Of a stretch of 40,970 nt of DNA, positions 35,255 through 40,970 are shown piece after piece (position 1 is the stretch's first letter; the number at the start of each line of letters is the position of its first letter). The notes under the pieces are model-generated. The model was not told the DNA's origin. It saw only the letters and a list, made by a program, of their open reading frames with translations, and made no database searches. The position numbers and the translations under genes were made by a program. The stretch comes from Hellea sp042093735 (GTDB lineage Bacteria > Pseudomonadota > Alphaproteobacteria > Caulobacterales > Maricaulaceae). The stretch is from assembly GCA_042093735.1 (NCBI GenBank), contig JBELEM010000018.1, positions 1-40,970 on the forward strand, in the 5' to 3' direction.

Positions 35255-36031
35255 ATGGTTAACGGCGCTAATAAAAAACAAGTAAGCTTGGAAGGTGAAT
35301 TTACACCTCCGCCAACTGGACTAGCAGCCAATAACATAGGTAAGGCTTATCGTGGCCGTGAAGTTGTTAAGGATATTACTCTAACCGTTCAACGCGGTGA
35401 GGTTGTTGCGCTTATGGGCCCAAATGGTGCAGGCAAAACTACAAGCTTTTATATGATAATGGGTTTGATAGAAGCTGATAGAGGTATGATAAGCTTAGAT
35501 GGTCAAAATATAACTGATTTGCCGATGTATCAACGTGCCAGGCTTGGTGTTGGTTACTTACCTCAAGAGCAATCAATATTCAGAGGTTTAACTGTTGAGG
35601 AAAATATTAAAGCTGTCGTTCAGTTAACTGAAAATGACAAATCAAAATGGGATGATAATGTTGAAGCATTACTGGATGAACTAAATATTGGTCACATTAA
35701 AAAAAGTCCTGCACTCGCTCTTTCAGGTGGTGAAAGACGTAGAGTAGAGATTGCAAGGGCACTAGCATCTAGGCCTAGTTTCATACTACTCGATGAACCT
35801 TTTACTGGAATAGACCCGATCGCGATAGCTGATATATCGGAGCTTGTTTTATATTTGAAAAAACGCGGGATAGGGATATTAATTACTGATCATAGGGTTA
35901 GAGAAACCCTCGATATTGTTGACCGAGCATCAATATTGTTTCAAGGAGAGGCTTTGTTTGAAGGCACCCCAGATGAGATAAGGTCCAATAAAGATGTTAG
36001 ACGTGTTTATCTAGGAGATAAATACGCTTAA
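35255..36031 (+). CDS. lptB: LPS export ATPase LptB
   Basis: ABC ATPase that powers LPS extraction with LptF and LptG, 258 residues from the chosen start. Walker A GPNGAGKTT, Q-loop GYLPQEQSIFRGLTVEENI, signature LSGGERRRVEIARAL, Walker B FILLDEPFTGIDPIA, and LITDHRVRETLDIVDRA are typical LptB. The ATG at 35255 has AAAGGTG at good spacing; an ATG at 35252 or a GTG at 35237 are alternatives. A 20-residue N-terminal extension precedes the ABC domain. rpoN, which often follows lptB, is absent here; ihfB converges instead. Confidence 0.95.
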   Translation: MVNGANKKQVSLEGEFTPPPTGLAANNIGKAYRGREVVKDITLTVQRGEVVALMGPNGAGKTTSFYMIMGLIEADRGMISLDGQNITDLPMYQRARLGVGYLPQEQSIFRGLTVEENIKAVVQLTENDKSKWDDNVEALLDELNIGHIKKSPALALSGGERRRVEIARALASRPSFILLDEPFTGIDPIAIADISELVLYLKKRGIGILITDHRVRETLDIVDRASILFQGEALFEGTPDEIRSNKDVRRVYLGDKYA

Positions 36032-36052
36032 ATAATTCCTAAAGAACTTTAA

Positions 36053-36340
36053 TTAGTTTTTTTTCGTGTCTAATCTTGTACGAAGTTCTTTTCCTGTTCG
36101 AAAAAAAGGAACACTTTTTTGAGGAACAAATACTTTCCCCCCAGTTCTCGGGTTGCGGCCAGAGCGTGATTTACGGTGACGCACAGAGAATGCCCCGAAG
36201 CCTCGTAATTCTACTCTGGCTCCTTTTTCGAGAGTTTGCGTTATGGTTTCAAGTATCACTCCTACAACCCGCTCTGTATCTGTTCGAGTGAGGTGTTGAT
36301 TCTCAGTATGTAATTTATCTATTAGTTCTGATTTTAGCAT
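36053..36340 (-). CDS. ihfB: Integration host factor beta subunit
   Basis: 95-residue DNA-bending protein of the HU/IHF family. LKSELIDKLHTENQHL starts the body; RVELRGFGAFSVRHRKSRSGRNPRTGGKVFVPQKSVPFFRTGKELR contains the beta arm with the intercalating Pro in GRNPRTG. The ATG at 36338-36340 is chosen; an in-frame TTG five codons upstream is unlikely. No Shine-Dalgarno is visible and the promoter is so close that the message may be leaderless. It follows rpsA on the same strand, separated by a terminator. Confidence 0.95.
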   Translation of the reverse strand: MLKSELIDKLHTENQHLTRTDTERVVGVILETITQTLEKGARVELRGFGAFSVRHRKSRSGRNPRTGGKVFVPQKSVPFFRTGKELRTRLDTKKN

Positions 36341-36345
36341 TAAAC

Positions 36346-36375
36346 AATAAAGCAATCATATGTTGCCTGAGTCAA
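36346..36375 (-). promoter_or_regulatory. Putative ihfB promoter, leaderless geometry
   Basis: On the minus strand, TTGACT (36370-36375) and TTTATT (36346-36351) are 18 bases apart. Only five bases separate the -10 hexamer from the ATG, so transcription would begin at or within the start codon. Confidence 0.45.
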
Positions 36376-36397
36376 TAACTTTTAGTCATTAATCCAT

Positions 36398-36438
36398 AAA
36401 AAAGGCTCAGTTACTGTTAAAGTAGCCGAGCCTTTTTG
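36398..36438 (-). terminator. rpsA transcription terminator
   Basis: Inverted repeat GGCTCAGTTACT (36404-36415) and AGTAGCCGAGCC (36421-36432) pairs over 12 positions with one mismatch and one wobble around a GTTAA loop. It is flanked by T runs on both strands, so it could work in both directions. It sits 20 bases after the rpsA stop. Confidence 0.85.
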
Positions 36439-36456
36439 TTTTTTGTGGGTTCTAAA

Positions 36457-38160
36457 TCAGTCGCCTTTCAAAGCAGCGCCAAGGATATCTCCGAGAGATG
36501 CACCTGAATCCGCGGATCCGTATTGTTCTACAGCTTCTTTTTCTTCTGCTATTTCCAATGCTTTTATTGAGAGGGAATATTGACCTTTGACAACACGCGT
36601 GATCATCGCATCAATTTTGTCGCCTACTGCAAAGCGCTCGGGTCTTTGTTCTGATCTTTCGCGCGATAAGTCAGCTTTCCGAATAAAGGCTGTAACTTCA
36701 CTATTCTCACCAAAGGTTACATCAAGACCTGTTTGCTGAACGTTTGTGATTGTGCAGGTTACTGTTTTACCTTTTGAAGCTCCTTTGGGAGCTGCTGCAG
36801 GTCCGCTATCTTTAACAAGCTGTTTAATACCTAAAGATATACGTTCTTTTTCAATGTCAACTTCAAGGATTTTGGCTTCTACGGTATCACCTTTTTTGAA
36901 GTCCTTGAGCGCTTCTTCACCCGATTTATCCCAAGAGAGATCAGATAAGTGTGCCATTCCGTCGATGTCGCCATCAAGACCAATAAATAGTCCAAATTCT
37001 GTAACAGAGCGCACTTCGCCTTTAATAACGGTACCCGCTGGAAAACGTTCAGTGAAGCTATCCCATGGATTGTCTTGTACTTGTTTGATGCCAAGAGAAA
37101 TGCGACGCTTTTCCTCATCAACTTCTAAGACTTCAACATCAACTTCTTGTGAACTTGATACAATTTTTCCTGGGTGTACGTTTTTCTTTGTCCAAGACAT
37201 CTCAGAAACATGTACTAGTCCTTCAACGCCTTCCTCAAGCTCGATAAATGCACCATAGTCGGCAATATTAGTAACTTTACCTGAGTGCCTAGTACCAACA
37301 GTGTATTTTGCTGCTGCAGCGAGCCATGGATCTTCGTGAAGTTGTTTCATTCCCAAACTAATTCTTTGAGTATCTGGATTTATTCTAACTATTTTGACGG
37401 TTACTGAATCACCCACAGCCATTACTTGGCTTGGGTGACTTACTCGGCGCCAGCTCATATCTGTTACATGTAAGAGGCCATCTATTCCGCCTAAATCAAC
37501 GAACGCTCCGTAATCAGTAATATTTTTGACCACACCATCTCTAGTTTCACCTTCGGCCAACTGTCCTACAAGCTCAGCTCTTTGTTCGGCACGACTTTCC
37601 TCAAGAATTGCTCTTCTGGATACAACTATGTTCCCACGTTGTCTGTCCATTTTGAGAATCATGAATGGTTGATCTTGGTTCATTAGTGGACCAACATCCC
37701 TTACTGGACGAATATCAACTTGTGAACCAGGAAGAAATGCATTTATACCGCCAAGATCAACTGTAAACCCGCCTTTTACTCTTCCAACTATTGAACCAGT
37801 TACAGGCTCCTCGCTTTCATGATATTTTGTCATGTTGAGCCAGCTCTCTTCACGGCGGGCCTTATCTCTTGATAATATTGCATTGCCTAGAGCATTTTCG
37901 ATTAACTCAAGATATATATCAATTTCGTCACCAACTTTTACTTTGTCTTTTTCTGCTTGTCCTGGAACATAAAATTCCCTCAGAGGAACTCTGCCTTCTG
38001 TCTTTAAACCAACATCTATAACCACTATATCTTTTTCAATCGCTGTAACACGACCTTTTATAACGCTACCCTCTTGCATTGAATTGGTTTCAATAGAGGC
38101 TTCAAACATTGAAGCGAAATCATCAGTTGAGGGGTTCATTTTATCTTGAGCTGTGCTCAT
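36457..38160 (-). CDS. rpsA: 30S ribosomal protein S1
   Basis: 567-residue S1 with six S1 (OB-fold) repeats, beginning near residues 32, 120, 205, 290, 377 and 465. The repeats carry the family signatures GAFVDLGGIDGLLHVTDMSW, GAFIELEEGVEGLVHVSEMSW and GLFIGLDGDIDGMAHLSDLSW. S1 brings structured mRNAs to the ribosome, which matters in a genome where several genes show no clear Shine-Dalgarno. AAGGA before the ATG. It has its own promoter and a structured 5' leader; cmk and aroA lie upstream. Confidence 0.97.
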   Translation of the reverse strand: MSTAQDKMNPSTDDFASMFEASIETNSMQEGSVIKGRVTAIEKDIVVIDVGLKTEGRVPLREFYVPGQAEKDKVKVGDEIDIYLELIENALGNAILSRDKARREESWLNMTKYHESEEPVTGSIVGRVKGGFTVDLGGINAFLPGSQVDIRPVRDVGPLMNQDQPFMILKMDRQRGNIVVSRRAILEESRAEQRAELVGQLAEGETRDGVVKNITDYGAFVDLGGIDGLLHVTDMSWRRVSHPSQVMAVGDSVTVKIVRINPDTQRISLGMKQLHEDPWLAAAAKYTVGTRHSGKVTNIADYGAFIELEEGVEGLVHVSEMSWTKKNVHPGKIVSSSQEVDVEVLEVDEEKRRISLGIKQVQDNPWDSFTERFPAGTVIKGEVRSVTEFGLFIGLDGDIDGMAHLSDLSWDKSGEEALKDFKKGDTVEAKILEVDIEKERISLGIKQLVKDSGPAAAPKGASKGKTVTCTITNVQQTGLDVTFGENSEVTAFIRKADLSRERSEQRPERFAVGDKIDAMITRVVKGQYSLSIKALEIAEEKEAVEQYGSADSGASLGDILGAALKGD

Positions 38161-38184
38161 AATTTTAGTCCTTTTAGTTCTGTT

Positions 38185-38218
38185 TCTGGCCTACAGGATA
38201 TATCCTGCGGTCTGGCCT
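38185..38218 (-). promoter_or_regulatory. Structured element in the rpsA leader
   Basis: A perfect 14-base palindrome CAGGATATATCCTG (38194-38207) lies between two exact 8-base direct repeats, TCTGGCCT (38185-38192 and 38211-38218, + strand). It falls between the rpsA promoter and start codon, so it would be part of the 5' untranslated RNA. S1 synthesis is autoregulated through its leader in other bacteria; a similar role here is inference. Confidence 0.55.
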
Positions 38219-38280
38219 CGCCAATCGAAGCCTACTAATTGTGCAAATTTATGAAGGAAACAACTTTATGCAACAGCGGC

Positions 38281-38309
38281 CCTATAGTCCAAGCGCAAGT
38301 TGGGTGCAA
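38281..38309 (-). promoter_or_regulatory. rpsA promoter
   Basis: On the minus strand, TTGCAC (38304-38309) and TATAGG (38281-38286) are exactly 17 bases apart, giving a leader of about 115 bases before the rpsA ATG. Confidence 0.55.
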
Positions 38310-38337
38310 GGGGTGATTTCAACTGTTCATTGGACCA

Positions 38338-38958
38338 TTAAAATATAATTGAATCTATTATTTCTCTGGCATTTTCGAAAACATCATTTTCTGTCATGTC
38401 TGTGGTATCTATTATATGAGCTGTAGCAGCTATTTTTAGCGGTGCATTTTTACGATTCATATCCCTAGTGTCGCGCTCCGTTAATTGTTTGAGGACAGTT
38501 TCAAAAGAAATACTCTCTTTATAAGCATTAAGTTCAAGGTGACGACGATGTGCCCTAATCTCTGCTTTTGCATCTATAAATAGTTTCACTTCTGCATCTG
38601 GACATATAACAGTTCCAATATCACGCCCATCAAGTATTCCTCCTTTTTTAGCGAAATCTTTCTGGAATTTTAATAGTTCTTTGCGCACCTCTGGGTGGGC
38701 TGCCACTTTTGATGCATTCACTGCTACATCACCACTTTTTAGTTCAGGATTTTTGAGGTCTTCTGACTTTATTTCCTGAGCTGCATTGATAGCTTCTAAC
38801 ACATTTTCTGGACTATTCTTTGTTTCCATAAGTTTATATGCTACTGCTCTGTAGAGCTTTCCTGTATCTAAATAAGGCATCTTATAATGTGATGCTAATC
38901 GTTTACCTAATGTACCTTTTCCGCTTGCAAATGTTCCATCTATAGCAATTACAGTCAT
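38338..38958 (-). CDS. cmk: Cytidylate kinase
   Basis: Phosphorylates CMP and dCMP to the diphosphates, 206 residues. The P-loop is GTFASGKGT at 8-16 (GPSGSGKGT in most homologs). LDTGKLYRAVA, the substrate-binding DGRDIGTVICPDAEVKLF and a terminal RDTRDMNRKNAPL match the family. Its ATG overlaps the aroA stop by one base (TAATG), so the two are translationally coupled; rpsA follows. Confidence 0.95.
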   Translation of the reverse strand: MTVIAIDGTFASGKGTLGKRLASHYKMPYLDTGKLYRAVAYKLMETKNSPENVLEAINAAQEIKSEDLKNPELKSGDVAVNASKVAAHPEVRKELLKFQKDFAKKGGILDGRDIGTVICPDAEVKLFIDAKAEIRAHRRHLELNAYKESISFETVLKQLTERDTRDMNRKNAPLKIAATAHIIDTTDMTENDVFENAREIIDSIIF

Positions 38959-40283
38959 TATTGGTGAACCTCAATTTTTGCACCAATTTCTGCCATCGAA
39001 GTAAAGAATGTTGGAAAGCTAGTTGCTATCATTGAACTATCATCAATTTTAATTGGATTTTTGGAATTTACTCCAAGGATCAATGCTGACATTGCTATTC
39101 GGTGGTCATGGTGCGTTAAAACTGTTCCTCCGCCGCCAACACTGCCACCTTTTATTGATAACCCGTCTGGATATTCTTTCACATCTACACCATTGACACG
39201 TAGTAATTCAAAAGTTGCTTTTATTCTGTCGCTCTCTTTTACTCGCATTTCAGAAATTCCTCGCATTGTAGTTGTACCCTTAGCATTGGCTGCGGCAACA
39301 GCTAATATAGGGTATTCGTCTATCATTGAGGGTGCTCGTTCTTCCGGAACAATGACACCATTGAGTTGAGAATATTTGACATGTATGTCTGCAATAATCT
39401 CGCCTCCGGAGGTTCGGTAATTATCAGCTCTTAGATAGGCCCCCATTTCAGTTAATGTTGTAAATAAGCCTGTCCTAGTGGGGTTCATCATTACATTATG
39501 CACTAATATATCTGATCCAGGGGTTATTATAGCTGCAATAATTGGGAATGCCGCTGAGGATGGGTCACCTGGAATACTAATATCAGTTCCTTTCAGAGTA
39601 ACAGGACCCTTAATACTAACTTTTTGACCTTGGCCTTGAGTTTCAACATTTATGGTTGCTCCAAACGCTTTAAGCATATTTTCACTATGATCACGTGAAA
39701 GTGTATGTTCTGTAATTGAAGTTACTCCAGTTGTGTTAACCCCAGCCAATAGTATGGCTGATTTAACCTGTGCGCTAGCGTGAGGAGAAACATAATCTAT
39801 TGTTTTGAGGTTTCCGGACGAAATAATTGTGGCAGGAAGTGTTTCACCTTCATCGCAATTGTACTCGATTCCCATCTGCTCAAGTGGATTTAAAACTCTT
39901 GCCATAGGTCTTGAAGACAATGAGGTGTCTCCTTTAAATGTAGCGGATATCTTGTAACCAGAGATAGCTCCCATTAATAGACGAACTCCTGTTCCCGCGT
40001 TTCCGCAATCTATTGGCTCTGATGGAGATATTAATCCTGCCTCACCGCATCCCTGTATAAGCCACTTACCTTTTTTAATTCTCTCCACGCCAGCTCCTAG
40101 CTTATTCATTGCTTCAGCTGTAGCCATTATGTCAGCCCCCTCGAGCAAGCCTGTGATATTTGTTTCACCATCCGCCATCGCACCTAATATTAAAGAGCGA
40201 TGTGAAATTGATTTGTCTCCAGGTGCAAAAATTTTACCTTTTAATGGTCCCATTTTATGCGAGGTTGTAGGCATGTATTTCAT
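38958..40283 (-). CDS. aroA: 3-phosphoshikimate 1-carboxyvinyltransferase (EPSP synthase)
   Basis: Sixth step of the shikimate pathway, joining shikimate-3-phosphate and phosphoenolpyruvate. 441 residues from the chosen start. GDKSISHRSLILGAMADG near residue 22, DCGNAGTGVRLLMGA, PGDPSSAAFPIIAA, and the C-terminal RVKESDRIKATFELLR and DHRIAMSALILG are all standard. Start choice is uncertain: ATG at 40283 fits the family length; an ATG at 40274 is also possible; the frame extends upstream to 40367 without support. Head of the aroA-cmk-rpsA-ihfB set. Confidence 0.95.
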   Translation of the reverse strand: MKYMPTTSHKMGPLKGKIFAPGDKSISHRSLILGAMADGETNITGLLEGADIMATAEAMNKLGAGVERIKKGKWLIQGCGEAGLISPSEPIDCGNAGTGVRLLMGAISGYKISATFKGDTSLSSRPMARVLNPLEQMGIEYNCDEGETLPATIISSGNLKTIDYVSPHASAQVKSAILLAGVNTTGVTSITEHTLSRDHSENMLKAFGATINVETQGQGQKVSIKGPVTLKGTDISIPGDPSSAAFPIIAAIITPGSDILVHNVMMNPTRTGLFTTLTEMGAYLRADNYRTSGGEIIADIHVKYSQLNGVIVPEERAPSMIDEYPILAVAAANAKGTTTMRGISEMRVKESDRIKATFELLRVNGVDVKEYPDGLSIKGGSVGGGGTVLTHHDHRIAMSALILGVNSKNPIKIDDSSMIATSFPTFFTSMAEIGAKIEVHQ

Positions 40284-40401
40284 TTCTATCTTTATTGTCT
40301 GTTGACTCACCGTTATGAGACGGTAATACGCGCTTTTAGCGTTCAAAAAAATTGGCGCAAGTGACATATGTCACATTAATAGTAATTATATGGGGTCACC
40401 T

Positions 40402-40827
40402 ATGGCAAAGAAAGCAGAACTTGGAGAAAAACGCATTTGTCCAGAATGCGGAGCTAAATTTTATGATTTAACAAAAAATCCTGCTACTTGTCCCATGTGC
40501 CAGCACAGCTTTGACCCTGCAGAGCTAGAACCGCAAGAAATTGCCCCATTGGCTCCAGAGAGTGAAGATGAAGAAGCACCTGTAGTAGATGAAGAAGATA
40601 TTGATGAAGAAGAAGAGGCAGCGAAAGAGTTAGAACTTGACGGCGACGATGTAGCTGTAATTGGTGGCTCCTCAGGACATGACGATGATAAGCCAGAATT
40701 TGACGGTTTCTCAACTGATGAAGATGAAGATGAAGACGCTGCACTTGTTGACGATGATGATGACAATGTTCTTCCTCCACCTGATGATAGCGACGACGAT
40801 GACGACGTTGAAGAAGTAGAAATATAG
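40402..40827 (+). CDS. TIGR02300 family protein (zinc ribbon plus acidic tail)
   Basis: 141-residue protein of an alphaproteobacterial family of unknown function, usually divergent from aroA as here. The N-terminal AELGEKRICPECGAKFYDLTKNPATCPMCQHSF holds two CxxC pairs for one zinc ion. From about residue 45 the rest is an extremely Asp/Glu-rich, probably disordered tail ending in a run of Asp. Homologs begin at MAK, and GGGGTC lies just upstream of the ATG at 40402; an ATG at 40390 adds four residues. Confidence 0.85.
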   Translation: MAKKAELGEKRICPECGAKFYDLTKNPATCPMCQHSFDPAELEPQEIAPLAPESEDEEAPVVDEEDIDEEEEAAKELELDGDDVAVIGGSSGHDDDKPEFDGFSTDEDEDEDAALVDDDDDNVLPPPDDSDDDDDVEEVEI

Positions 40828-40838
40828 ATTACCCAATA

Positions 40839-40914
40839 GGGGCCTTAGCTCAGCTGGTAGAGCGCTTCGCTGGCAGCGAAGAGGTCAGGGGTTCGACTCC
40901 CCTAGGCTCCACCA
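40839..40914 (+). tRNA. tRNA-Ala (GGC anticodon)
   Basis: 76 bases with encoded CCA. The acceptor stem pairs GGGGCCT with AGGCTCC and includes the G3:U70 wobble that marks alanine tRNAs. D-loop region AGCTCAGCTGGTAGAGC; anticodon GGC at 40872-40874 on a TTCGC/GCGAA stem; T arm CAGGGGTTCGACTCCCCT. It lies 11 bases after the TIGR02300 gene and could be read from the same transcript. Confidence 0.98.
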
Positions 40915-40938
40915 AACTTTTAGTATAAGTAACTGATT

Positions 40939-40969
40939 TTTATAGTTTAATATATTGATAAACTATAAA
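40939..40969 (+). repeat. AT-rich inverted repeat downstream of tRNA-Ala
   Basis: TTTATAGTTTA (40939-40949) and TAAACTATAAA (40959-40969) form a perfect 11-pair stem with a nine-base loop. It may be a weak terminator, but the sequence after it is cut off by the window end. Confidence 0.5.
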
Positions 40970-40970
40970 T

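Noticed and set aside
40461..40780. Ser-rich and His/Leu-rich open frames opposite the TIGR02300 gene
   Set aside because: They are the antisense of the Asp/Glu-rich tail codons; low-complexity shadows with no ribosome-binding site.

Overview
The window reads as a chromosomal segment of an alphaproteobacterium with a low-GC genome (by eye well under 40 % G+C). The lineage call rests on a set of genes that is characteristic of Alphaproteobacteria: ChpT, the DUF1013 regulator TrcR, a DUF1465/RcdA-like protein, DUF1192, DUF1134/EipA, the long two-domain dCTP deaminase, TIGR02300, and the aroA-cmk-rpsA-ihfB order. Compact spacing, many 1-4 base gene overlaps and low GC fit a marine planktonic lineage (SAR116-like or similar), but the exact clade is inference. 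No insertion sequence, prophage, CRISPR array or clear horizontal island was seen.

Layout. 1-3820 (+): the 3' part of a proline-iminopeptidase-type hydrolase, then ileS. 3858-6272 (-): lepA, broken by a 100-N assembly gap, and an OxyR that keeps both redox cysteines. 6472-7095 (+): EipA/DUF1134 lipoprotein. 7116-12020 (-): apaG, chpT, pheS and pheT. 12166-13185 (+): dCTP deaminase, convergent with a radical SAM gene (13182-14123) whose function is not recognised. 14142-15705 (-): purE-purK. 15918-16727 (+): an SDR dehydrogenase. 16755-18628: trcR (-) with an unusual hairpin/terminator leader, DUF1192 (+), an RcdA-like gene (+), rpmE (-). 18725-20127 (-): efp-suhB. 20224-24746 (-): an ABC ATPase and a giant ABC permease/M1 aminopeptidase fusion.

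24911-32034 (+) is a tight nine-gene type II secretion operon, gspE to gspM, with no gspC, gspD, gspN or prepilin peptidase beside it. An Ogt/Ada-type methyltransferase (-) converges on it. 32802-36031 (+) is RNase D followed by the LPS transport genes lptC, two tandem lptA paralogs and lptB. 36053-40283 (-) is aroA-cmk-rpsA-ihfB, read in that order. The window closes with a TIGR02300 zinc-ribbon/acidic protein and tRNA-Ala(GGC) on the + strand.

How it fits together. Most genes are core functions: aminoacylation (ileS, pheST), translation (lepA, efp, rpsA, rpmE), nucleotide and aromatic synthesis (purEK, dcd, cmk, aroA), CtrA-type cell-cycle control (chpT, rcdA-like, trcR) and envelope assembly (gsp, lpt, eipA, ABC-M1). 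The least ordinary signals are the terminator-containing leader in front of trcR, the duplicated LptA with a shared C-terminal Cys pair, the ABC-M1 fusion, the Cys-rich radical SAM protein, the rpsA leader element, and two genes (rcdA-like and ihfB) that look leaderless. No wholly new multi-gene system could be demonstrated.
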